Source of the DNA: Deltaproteobacteria bacterium
Lineage (GTDB): Bacteria; Desulfobacterota; Desulfobaccia; Desulfobaccales; 0-14-0-80-60-11
DNA length: 38,911 bases
Reading direction: 5' to 3'
Assembly (NCBI GenBank): GCA_026388765.1
Contig: JAPLJC010000211.1
Coordinates: forward strand, 1 to 38,911
The notes beneath the pieces were generated by a model. The model saw only the letters and a list, made by a program, of their open reading frames with translations, was not told the DNA's origin and ran no database searches. Shown here piece after piece: positions 14,754-21,660 of this stretch; positions within the stretch are counted from its first letter, which is position 1; every line of letters starts with the position of its first letter. The translations under genes were made by a program, and so were the position numbers.

Positions 14754-14849
14754 ATTGACTTTGAGACGTCGGTGAATTCCTCTTCTTCCAGGAGACAAAG
14801 CTGGACTTCCCACCGTTTTCTTGTCTCGCTGCCCTTTCCATGGTAAACA

Positions 14850-15461
14850 ATGAGCATGAGCCAGTCTATGGTCACCCTGCTCAAGGCCCGCCTGGCCTCG
14901 AACCCGGCCGACGCCCCGACGCCGCCGGACCTGGTGCCCGCCGGGGTGCTGGTGCCCCTGTTCTTTAAGGACAGCGCGGCCCATCTGCTCTTTACCCAAC
15001 GCACCTTTACCGTCAAAGACCACCGGGGCCAGATCTCCTTTCCCGGGGGCGTGCGGCATCAGAGCGACCCTGACCTCAGAGCCACCGCCCTCCGGGAAAC
15101 CCAGGAAGAAATCGGCCTCGACCCCCAGGAAGTGGAGGTGCTGGGCGGGCTTGAGCCGGTGACCACCATCACTGGCTACCGCATCACCCCATTTGTCGGG
15201 TTGATCCCGCACCCTTACGATTTTCACCCCAGCCCCCAGGAGGTCAAAAGGCTGCTGCTCCTCCCTCTGGAGGGCTTTTACCGAAGCGAGCGCTGGACCG
15301 CCGGGGTTTACCATTACGGGGGCCGCGCCACCGGGGTCTATTACTGGCGCGCCAACCAGGAAGTGATCTGGGGGGCCACCGCCCAGGTCCTGTTGAACCT
15401 CCTGGCCCATTTGGGCCAGCATCCCATACCGGGAGATCATGATGCCGCCTCTCTGGACTGA
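14850..15461 (+). CDS. Nudix hydrolase, CoA-type
   Basis: 203 residues. The sequence FTVKDHRGQISFPGG and the Nudix box that follows (GG...ATALRETQEEIGL) carry the REUXEE core and the upstream LLFTQR and SFPGG features that mark the coenzyme A pyrophosphatase subgroup (NudL/YeaB type). Expected to split CoA or acyl-CoA into phosphopantetheine and 3',5'-ADP, with Mg2+ bound by the Glu residues of the box. Start codons at 14850 and 14856 are both possible; there is no clear ribosome site. Its end overlaps the following CoA-transferase start by 23 bases, suggesting coupled translation and a shared link to CoA metabolism. Confidence 0.85.
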   Translation: MSMSQSMVTLLKARLASNPADAPTPPDLVPAGVLVPLFFKDSAAHLLFTQRTFTVKDHRGQISFPGGVRHQSDPDLRATALRETQEEIGLDPQEVEVLGGLEPVTTITGYRITPFVGLIPHPYDFHPSPQEVKRLLLLPLEGFYRSERWTAGVYHYGGRATGVYYWRANQEVIWGATAQVLLNLLAHLGQHPIPGDHDAASLD

Positions 15462-16245
15462 TCTGGCCGCAGCCGCGGCCCTGGTTAAAGACGGCGACCT
15501 GGTGGCCCTAACGGGCCACACTAAGGCCGCGCCCATGGCCCTGATCCGGGAGCTCATCCGCCAGGGACGGCGCAACCTGGGGCTGGTCACGGTGCCCACC
15601 GGCGGGCTTAACGTCGACCTGGCCGTGGGCGCGGGCCTGGCCGACCGCCTCCATTTCGCCCAGGTGGTGCTGGAGGAATACGGCATGGCCCCTAATTTCC
15701 GCCGGGCGGTGGAGCAGGGGATTTTGGCCTGCCGGGAGTATCCCTGAGGCGCCCTGCTGCGGGCCCTCCAGGCGGGGGGCATGGGCGCACCGTTTCTGCC
15801 GGTGCGGGGAATTTTGGGGTCGATCTATCCGGAGGTCAACGACGATTTCCGGGTGTTCCCGGACCCGTTCAGCGGCGAGGAGCTGGTGGTGGTCAAGGCC
15901 CTGCGGCCGGACGTCACCCTGGTGCACGGCGGCCAAGGTGATGAGGCGGGTAACATCCTGATTCCCCGGCTGGCGGACTGGCCCCTGGCCATCCGGGCCT
16001 CGCGCCTCGTCATCGCCACGGTGGAGGAGCGGCTGCCCGGACCTCTAAAAGAAGATGCGGATTGGCGGCTCATCCCGGCTATTCACCTCAGCGCCCTGGT
16101 CCAGTGCCCCGGCGGCGCGGCGCCCACCGGCTATCCGGGGTACTATGGTTTGGATGAGGAGCAGATCGCCGTTTATCTCAAGAGCGCCAAGGACCCGGCG
16201 GCCTGGGATGATTATTTGCAAAGATACGTTTTTCAAGAAGCTTAA
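15439..16245 (+). pseudogene. CoA-transferase alpha subunit (glutaconate CoA-transferase A-like), in-frame TGA
   Basis: One continuous frame interrupted by TGA at 15745-15747. Before it: LVKDGDLVALTGHTKAAPMALIRELIRQG, the N-terminal GxG region of family I CoA-transferase A subunits. After it: GALLRALQAGGMGAPFLPVRG, VVVKALRPDVTLVHGGQGDEAGN and PAIHLSALVQCPGGAAPTG. Codon periodicity and homology run straight across the stop, which falls between two non-catalytic helices. No beta subunit follows; the next gene is convergent. The most likely reading is a nonsense mutation in an orphan subunit. I do not see a convincing SECIS hairpin, and no Sec is expected at this position in the family. Confidence 0.8.
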
Positions 16246-16285
16246 CCACAAAAAACAGAGAACACGCAAAAACTACCGTTTTCTT

Positions 16286-16407
16286 GTAGGGGCGCACCTA
16301 GGTGTGCGCCCTAAAGGGGGCGGACACGCAGGTCCGCCCCTACAAAAACTTGCTGGTTACAGGCACATTGGCATAAGCGCTACGGGCGACCCAGCGGGTC
16401 GCCCCTA
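16286..16407. repeat. Cluster of three GTAGGGGCG palindromes
   Basis: Three hairpins in the convergent gap between the CoA-transferase and phosphatase genes: 16286-16313 (arms around CACCTAGGTG), 16316-16343 (GGGGGCGGAC/GTCCGCCCC) and 16381-16407 (GGGCGACC/GGTCGCCC). Each has GGGGCG or CGCCCCTAC at an end. They may serve as bidirectional transcript ends. Confidence 0.6.
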
Positions 16408-16424
16408 CTTTTACGGTCTCCCCC

Positions 16425-17078
16425 CTACCCTGCCGCCGCGCCGTTGACCCCGCCGTTTAGGAGGCGCACCACCGCCAGGTCCGGGAAGTAGTCGATGATG
16501 TTGAGGCAACCGTAGTTCTGGTCCAGGCGGAAGAGGCGGGAAAGATCCAGGCCCATGGCCTCGCTCAGGATGACCCGGTTGAGGCCGGCGTGGGCCACCA
16601 GGAGGAAGGCCTCATTGGCGTGGCGGGTCAGCAACTCCTGGAGCTTCGGCAGGGCCCGGGCCTTGACGTCCTTCAAGCTTTCGCCGCCGGGGATGCGGAA
16701 GTTGGCCAGGTCTTGAAAGCGCTCCTCCAGTTCGGCGGGGTACTGCGCCATGATCTCGGCGAAGGTGAGGCCCTCCCAGGAGCCGAAGTTGACTTCCCGG
16801 AACTCGGGGATGGCCTGGGGTTTAAGGTCCCGGCCCCGGCTGATGAGCGCGGCGCCCTTGATGGTGCGGGTGAGGTCCGAGGAATAGACCCCTTGCAGGG
16901 GCGTTGCCGCCAGTTGGGCCGCCAGGTCCTCAAACTGCCGGACGCCCTGGGGCGAGAGGCCGATGTCGTTGTGGCCGTGGTAGCGGTCGGTGTGGCCTTC
17001 GGCCACCCGGCCGTGGCGCACCAGATAGAGCCGGGTGGCGGTCAGGGAACCTTTGGCGCGTTGGGCTTGGAGACGCAT
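16425..17078 (-). CDS. Histidine phosphatase family protein (phosphoglycerate mutase/CobC-like)
   Basis: 217 residues. The catalytic RHG motif (LYLVRHGRVAEGHTDRYHGHND) near residue 20, SSDLTRTIKGA, REVNFGSWEGLTFAEI with the acid, and VAHAGLNRVIL with the second His are all in order. The RYxGHxD pattern and FGxWEG match alpha-ribazole phosphatase/CobC-type members, which remove the phosphate in the last steps of cobalamin assembly, but broad-specificity phosphatases share them. Start ATG 17078, with Met from MRLQAQ; the N-terminal dozen residues are an extension. The 5' end of this gene is present again as a fragment at about 17908-17968. Confidence 0.85.
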   Translation of the reverse strand: MRLQAQRAKGSLTATRLYLVRHGRVAEGHTDRYHGHNDIGLSPQGVRQFEDLAAQLAATPLQGVYSSDLTRTIKGAALISRGRDLKPQAIPEFREVNFGSWEGLTFAEIMAQYPAELEERFQDLANFRIPGGESLKDVKARALPKLQELLTRHANEAFLLVAHAGLNRVILSEAMGLDLSRLFRLDQNYGCLNIIDYFPDLAVVRLLNGGVNGAAAG

Positions 17079-17179
17079 GATGCCTCTATTTTAACCGCAG
17101 ATGAACGCAGATGAATACAGAAAAAAAGCCGCGTTTAGCCGCGTGCAACTGCGATTATCTGGGTTAGACTCGTTCACAA

Positions 17180-17538
17180 GTAAATAATTATCCATGATTT
17201 CAGCAAGATAGCCGTAATTAAAGTGTGCACGACGATATCATCAATAAATTTAGGATGTTAGGCATTAGCAGGGCAAGAATTTGGGCGTCTTGATGCACTG
17301 TTTAGACCTCAAATGGCTCAATCCTGTTCCGGCAGAGTAAAAAGTGCCGCAGTTTGATTCGTATAAGTACCTTATTTTACCATATTATTAGCGCTATTGG
17401 GGCGTCCCTTAACCGCTACAGATCCTTCAAGGCGCCGGGGTGGTACCGCTTCCGTGCCGCTGGGGGGCTGGGCGATGCGGAGGCGGAGCGGTAAACCTGC
17501 TAATGGAGATAGCATATTAGGGGAGCGAAAAATTGCCA
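17180..17538 (+). repeat. ~360-bp dispersed repeat, copy B
   Basis: Inverted relative to copy A (3485-3840); alignment details are given there. The GC-rich core is at 17431-17534. In this copy the inner stem is CCGC/GCGG where copy A has UCGC/GCGA, a compensatory change. The loop-closing TGCTA/TAGCA stem and the outer ACCGCTTCCG/CGGAGCGGT stem are kept. Immediately before it (17085-17125) is dispersed filler of the type AACCGCAGATGAACGCAGATGAA. Confidence 0.7.
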
Positions 17539-17570
17539 GAAAAGAAAAGATAGTTGGCAATGGAAATGTA

Positions 17571-17890
17571 GAACCGCCGCCCTCGGCGGTTCGCGCCGGC
17601 GAGGGCGCCGGCGCTACATTTGAAAACTTTCAGAGCAGAGGAAGGGACAGAAACGATAGGCAGTTGCTCCCCCCTTTGCTAAAGGGGGGGCTGGGGGGAT
17701 TTTATAATTTCTTTAAATCCCCCTAAATCCCCCTTTAGGAAAGGGGGATTTGAAACCCCACGGTTCGGAATTCCCTTCGCCCCCATGAAGCCGTCGGGGG
17801 GTAGGAGCTATGGGGGTGTAGGGGCGGCGCGCGAGCCGCCCCTACAAAGCCACCCCCACCCTGACCCTCCCCCCTCTCAGGGGGAGGGAA
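17571..17890. repeat. Island of short palindromic repeats
   Basis: A gene-free stretch that holds at least five hairpins: GAACCGCCG...CGGCGGTTC (17571-17592), a GCGCCGGCG unit (17592-17613), CCCCCTTTGCTAAAGGGGG (about 17670-17692), ATCCCCCTTTAGGAAAGGGGGAT (about 17727-17750), the GTAGGGGCGG palindrome (17818-17845) and CCCTCCCCC/GGGGGAGGG (about 17865-17889). No coding capacity can be supported. Confidence 0.65.
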
Positions 17891-17907
17891 TCAAGACGGG
17901 CCGGGGC

Positions 17908-17968
17908 GTACCAGGTAAAGGCGGGTGGCGGTCAGGGAGCCTTTGGCGCGGTGGGTATGGGGACGTCA
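17908..17968 (-). pseudogene. Duplicated 5' fragment of the histidine phosphatase gene
   Basis: About 60 bases align with 17022-17082 (start of the phosphatase gene), sharing GGGTGGCGGTCAGGGA and CCTTTGGCGCG, with roughly 85 percent identity by eye. The fragment covers the codons around MRLQAQRAKGSLTATRLYLV but its start codon is altered. It lies beyond the repeat island, so the gene start is present on both sides of it. Confidence 0.7.
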
Positions 17969-18409
17969 TTCTTCCATATATGGTTTTACAAGCAAATCCC
18001 AAGCGCCTTTTGTAGTACACTCAACCTTATTGAAGTTCTCTATGTTTAACGCATTTCCATAACCGCTTTCGTCTTGTATCTTATCATATGAACCATATTC
18101 TTTATTTTCATTAATGTCAAATAATACGGCTGTCTCAATTATTTTATCTTTCTTATTGTTAGGCATCGACATTGTAGTAAGCAAGATAAAACATTTATTT
18201 AATTTTCTATTATAATGACATTTATAATCAGCAGTTAGTGTCATATCTTTATCACCACTAATATGCTTGCCGCCCCACTCTCTTTGGAACCATTCATCTG
18301 CGCTCCTTTTACACCGTTCCGATAGCTCGTAATCTTCTTTAATTGACCCTGCGTATGAATTACTAATTAACACTATCGCCAATATAAATGAACTGAATAT
18401 CTTTTTCAT
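17966..18409 (-). CDS. Small secreted protein of unknown function, partner of the SieB-like gene
   Basis: 147 residues from ATG 18409 (AGGTGG six bases upstream; an ATG at 18418 abuts the ribosome site and is less likely). A Sec signal peptide ends near SNSYAG. The mature protein has four Cys (ELSERCKRSADEWF, DYKCHYNRKLNKCFILL, KVECTTKGAWDLLV) and ends LVKPYMEE. I recognise the general pattern of a widespread uncharacterised periplasmic family (HYNxKLNKCF plus KPYMEE) but no function. AT-rich compared with neighbours, and begins 17 bases after the SieB-like gene, so the two form an operon. Confidence 0.75.
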   Translation of the reverse strand: MKKIFSSFILAIVLISNSYAGSIKEDYELSERCKRSADEWFQREWGGKHISGDKDMTLTADYKCHYNRKLNKCFILLTTMSMPNNKKDKIIETAVLFDINENKEYGSYDKIQDESGYGNALNIENFNKVECTTKGAWDLLVKPYMEE

Positions 18410-18426
18410 AACATCCACCTTTTAGG

Positions 18427-18990
18427 TCATCGTACCATCCAAGAAATAGCCCAAGGATGAATTTTAGTCTCTCCGCGTGGCGGTCGTTTATATGGAAATT
18501 CTTTTTTATGTTCCATGAGTATCGACCAAATATGATCTGGAATAATAAAGGGTATGTGATGGGGACTGCCTGCCTGGCCAGGCCTTAGGCCACAAACTAC
18601 TATTCCTCTCGATATGAGTGTCGCCGCGTATCCACCATCTATAGTATAGAAGAATGTCTTTTGATTTTTTGCGAGAAGGTAAGAAATTATCTCTCTTTCT
18701 TTTTCTGTCATATGCTGAATATAGTCTCGAACAGCACGTTTCTCTCTGTGAACAGTGAGCCGCTGTTTGATCCATTTTTGAACTGGGGTAGAACTAAAAA
18801 TTGCCGAAATGGCTAAAAAGCCACAGAGTAAAAGACCAAAAGTAGCGATTAGGATCATCCAGGGGTCTAAAGGCGGGAGCCAGCCCCTACGGGCAAAAAG
18901 CAAGAAAATGCCGCACGCAGCGGCGATAGCTGTCGTCTGCCAGCCACTAGCCTTAAGGATTTCTAACCATTTTGGATCAGGTGTCACCAT
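18427..18990 (-). CDS. SieB-like superinfection exclusion membrane protein
   Basis: About 188 residues from ATG 18990; a longer frame opens at 19032, and neither start has a strong ribosome site. Two membrane helices (about 18-36 and 42-65 in the short form) are followed by a cytoplasmic domain: MTEKEREIISYLLAKNQKTF, IDGGYAATLISRGIVV, PFIIPDHIWSILMEHKKEF. This order (E-K-E-I-I...NxxT, a D-G-G segment, SKGI-like, F-x-I-P-x-x-W-x-x-L) fits the superinfection exclusion B family, which blocks development of a second phage. Codon use is more AT-rich than in the flanks, suggesting recent acquisition. First gene of a two-gene operon. Confidence 0.65.
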   Translation of the reverse strand: MVTPDPKWLEILKASGWQTTAIAAACGIFLLFARRGWLPPLDPWMILIATFGLLLCGFLAISAIFSSTPVQKWIKQRLTVHREKRAVRDYIQHMTEKEREIISYLLAKNQKTFFYTIDGGYAATLISRGIVVCGLRPGQAGSPHHIPFIIPDHIWSILMEHKKEFPYKRPPRGETKIHPWAISWMVR

Positions 18991-19107
18991 TATGCCCCGA
19001 ATAGGATCAAAGCATTTATAAACTCTACACAAAATACTTTATTTTGCCTGTATACAAGCACACAAAGGAAGAAAAATCAAGGAATTAGCGAGGACTTGGC
19101 GGGCGTG

Positions 19108-20325
19108 CTACTCTTCCAAAATGACGTTGTTGGGGACGACGACGATGCCGTCTTCGGTGACGTGGAAGCGTTTGGCGTCTTGTTCGGGGTCGGCGCCGAT
19201 GTGGAAGTTGGGGGGGATCTTGACGCCGTCTTCGATGATGGCCCGTTTGACGGTGGCGCCGGGGCCGAGTTCCACGCCGTGCCAGAGGATGGCCTCCTCC
19301 ACGCTGGCGCCCTGCCCTACCTTAACCCCGGGGGAAATTACCGCCTGGTTCACCGTGCCCTCGATGATGCAGCCCGAAGCGATGAGGGAGTCGCCCACCG
19401 CCAGGCAGGCGCCGGGAGAGGTTATATAACGGCTGGGGGGTAAGAGCTGCGGCCGGCCGCGCATGGGCCAGTCGGCATCGTAGAGGTCGAAGGTGGGGGT
19501 GCGGCCCAAGAGGTCGTGATGGGCCCGGTAGTAGGCGTCCAGGAGACCGATGTCCCGCCAGTAGCGGGGCGTGCCGTCGGGGTCGGCGAAGTTGAAGGCA
19601 AAGACCCTTTTGCGCCCCACCATCTGGGGGATGATGTCCGCGCCGAAATCGTGTTTGCCCGCCTTCTTCTTGGCGTCCTTGATGATCTCCTCCACCAGGG
19701 TCCGGGCCCGGAAGATATAGACCCCCATGGAGGCCAGGGAATAGTCCGTAGAGCCGGGCATCCCCGGCGGTTTGGCGGGCTTCTCCAGGAACTTCTCCAC
19801 CGCGCCCTGAGCGTCCACCTTGAGGATGCCGAAGGAAATGGCTTCCCCGCGGGGCACCGGGACCGCGGCCACGGTCATGTCGGCGTCGCGGGCGAGATGA
19901 AAATCCAGCATCTCCCGGTAGTTCATCTTGTAGACGTGGTCGCCGGAAAGGATCAGGACCTGTTCGGGGCGCTCGTGCTGGAGCAGGGTGAGGTTCTGAT
20001 AGATGGAGTCGGCGGTGCCCCGGTACCAGCGGCTCACCATGATCTGCTGGGGGGGCATGGAGTAGATGTACTCCCCCAGGTCGGGGTGCATGATGTCCCA
20101 GGCCGCCCGCAGGTGCTGGTCGAGGGAAAAACTGCCGTACTGGGTGAGGACGTAGATGCGGCGGATGCCGGAGTTGAGGCAATTGGACAGGGTAAAATCG
20201 ATGATCCGGTAGATGCCGCCGAAGGTGATGGCCGGCTTGGCCTTGTCCCGGGTCAGGGGAAAGAGACGCTCGCCCTTGCCGCCGGCCATGATGATGGTGG
20301 TAAGCTTTTTCAGGGCGTCGATCAT
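19108..20325 (-). CDS. glgC: Glucose-1-phosphate adenylyltransferase
   Basis: 405 residues. Makes ADP-glucose from ATP and glucose 1-phosphate, the first committed step of glycogen synthesis. Seen: the nucleotidyltransferase signature IIMAGGKGERLFPLT, RDKAKPAITFGG, the YRIIDFTLSNCLNSG signature, WYRGTADSIYQN, SGDHVYKMNY, FLEKPAKP, and a C-terminal left-handed beta helix (VSPGVKVGQGASVEEAILWHG). Its ATG overlaps the stop of the upstream response regulator by four bases (ATGA), so the two are translationally coupled. Confidence 0.95.
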   Translation of the reverse strand: MIDALKKLTTIIMAGGKGERLFPLTRDKAKPAITFGGIYRIIDFTLSNCLNSGIRRIYVLTQYGSFSLDQHLRAAWDIMHPDLGEYIYSMPPQQIMVSRWYRGTADSIYQNLTLLQHERPEQVLILSGDHVYKMNYREMLDFHLARDADMTVAAVPVPRGEAISFGILKVDAQGAVEKFLEKPAKPPGMPGSTDYSLASMGVYIFRARTLVEEIIKDAKKKAGKHDFGADIIPQMVGRKRVFAFNFADPDGTPRYWRDIGLLDAYYRAHHDLLGRTPTFDLYDADWPMRGRPQLLPPSRYITSPGACLAVGDSLIASGCIIEGTVNQAVISPGVKVGQGASVEEAILWHGVELGPGATVKRAIIEDGVKIPPNFHIGADPEQDAKRFHVTEDGIVVVPNNVILEE

Positions 20326-20675
20326 TTGCTGGTCAATTCTTTGACTTTGGCCTTGAGTTCGCTGAGATCCGAAGATTTTACGATGTAGGCGTCGGCGGCC
20401 CAGCTCATGAAGCTTTCCTGGTAATGGGTATAGGCGGAGTTCAAGATCACCGGCAGGCCTTCCTTCAGCCCGAGGATGCGGGGCAGGGCCTCCAGGCCGT
20501 CCATGCCGGGCATGCGGATATCCAGGATGACCAGGTCCAGGGCCTCCTCCTGCACCATCTTCAGGGCCTCCCGGGCGTTGGTGGCGGTCAGCACCTGATA
20601 ACCTTCGTCGACCAACTCGTCTTTTAGCAGGGTGCGGATGGCATCGTCATCATCCACCACCAGGATAGTTTTCAT
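20322..20675 (-). CDS. Single-domain response regulator (CheY-like), coupled to glgC
   Basis: 117 residues from ATG 20675. The acidic pair DDDD near residue 9, the phosphoacceptor Asp in LVILDIRMPGMDG near residue 53, a Ser in NSAYTHY and a Lys in YIVKSSDL complete a receiver domain. No output domain. The frame could extend to 20747 but the ATG at 20675 starts the conserved MKTILVVDD. The four-base overlap with glgC suggests signalling tied to glycogen storage. The kinase is not in this window. Confidence 0.9.
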   Translation of the reverse strand: MKTILVVDDDDAIRTLLKDELVDEGYQVLTATNAREALKMVQEEALDLVILDIRMPGMDGLEALPRILGLKEGLPVILNSAYTHYQESFMSWAADAYIVKSSDLSELKAKVKELTSK

Positions 20676-20791
20676 CGAGTACTGCTCCAGGATATTACAG
20701 ATTTTGGTGATATTTTTATATATATGCCCTCTGGGGAGCGGGGGCAAGCTCGGGGGTAAAAAAAATCGCTAAAGCAGGCGTTCACCGAGAG

Positions 20792-20815
20792 CCGCACAGG
20801 CTGGAAAGCCTGTGC
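20792..20815. terminator. Hairpin between response regulator and CO-dehydrogenase-like gene
   Basis: GCACAGGCT-GGAA-AGCCTGTGC is a perfect hairpin just after the stop at 20824 (minus strand). Read leftward it is followed by CGGCTCTCGG, with no T run, so termination is uncertain; it may be a repeat unit. Confidence 0.45.
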
Positions 20816-20823
20816 CACCAAAA

Positions 20824-21465
20824 TTAACCGGCCGCGGCCCCTGGCGGCGGTTGCCAGTTATCCCCTAAAAACAAGGGTATTTCGGCGGCGCAGATGGGGC
20901 CCGGCCGGATGGTCCAGCCGGTGAGGTAGCCGGCTAATTCTTCCCGCAGGGGAGCCAGCACCCCGGGAATGATGAGCTGGCGGTGATGCACCCGGTCGGC
21001 CAGGTTCTGGGCCTCGAGGGCCTGGTCCAGGCGCTGGGGGGTGAAGCTGCGATAGATCATGGCCATGTCGGCGGTGTCGCCCCGGGTGTCCACCTGGAGC
21101 AGGAAAAAGGGGCTGACCGTCAGGGCCAGCAGGCCGGTGAGCACCGTCAGGGTGAATTCGCTGTTGCCGGTGACCAGCACCGGGGCCTCGGGGCCCGGAT
21201 CGTTGATCTCGAACAGGTCGGGGGGCACCGGCCGGGGGAACTCCAGAGACTGGATGGGCGGCAGGATCTCAGCGGCCCGCAAGGCGAGAGACAGGGCGTA
21301 ACGCTTGCCGGGGCCAAGACTGGGGCAGTCTTCCGGACGGATGACGCCCTCCATGAGCTTCGCCGCCAGTTGGGCGCCGTCGGTCACTCCAGCGCCCCGG
21401 CAGTCTGCCGCGGAGAGATAGGGGGCAAGGTCGATCCGGTCCACATAGAGATTGGCATAAAGCAT
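20824..21465 (-). CDS. Degenerate CO dehydrogenase/acetyl-CoA synthase gamma-subunit-like protein
   Basis: 213 residues from ATG 21465 (GGAG upstream; a longer frame opens at 21522). The C-terminal half, PVLVTGNSEFTLTVL...FFLLQVDTRGD...HHRQLIIPGVLAPLREEL...RPGPICAAEIPLFL, follows the corrinoid-domain pattern of AcsC/CdhE (compare VLVTxN, VLDTKG, HRxLILPQLGA, GPVxAxDLPxFL). The N-terminal YLSAADCRGAGVTDGAQLAAKL...EDCPSLGPG corresponds to the four-Cys cluster domain (NCGECGVPTCMAFA...DCP), but only the first and last Cys remain. The NVWCAAGK cap-helix motif is also lost. So iron-sulfur and corrinoid use are doubtful; perhaps a structural or chaperone role. Stand-alone. Confidence 0.7.
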   Translation of the reverse strand: MLYANLYVDRIDLAPYLSAADCRGAGVTDGAQLAAKLMEGVIRPEDCPSLGPGKRYALSLALRAAEILPPIQSLEFPRPVPPDLFEINDPGPEAPVLVTGNSEFTLTVLTGLLALTVSPFFLLQVDTRGDTADMAMIYRSFTPQRLDQALEAQNLADRVHHRQLIIPGVLAPLREELAGYLTGWTIRPGPICAAEIPLFLGDNWQPPPGAAAG

Positions 21466-21660
21466 AGGAGCTCCGGGGAGTTGATCTGCCTCCAGCCTAA
21501 CAGGAATGGGACCCCGGGTCAATGGGATAGCTATCAGCGGTCAGCTTTCAGCTTTCAGCCAAAACAGAATTGACAGGCAATCGCTCACATCTAAAAGTTT
21601 GATTTTGATCTCCTATCGGCGTAAGATTGAAATTATTAAAAAAATAAGGAAGTATCCAAA

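Noticed and set aside
14698-14775. AGGAGG followed by TTG and a short plus-strand frame before the Nudix gene
   Set aside because: A 22-codon peptide with no conservation evidence; it overlaps the opposite-strand promoter, so the AGGAGG is likely chance.
15745-15747. TGA read as selenocysteine in the CoA-transferase gene
   Set aside because: The position is not catalytic in this family, no convincing SECIS hairpin with a bulged U and GGUCU-type loop follows, and the partner subunit is missing; a nonsense mutation is simpler.
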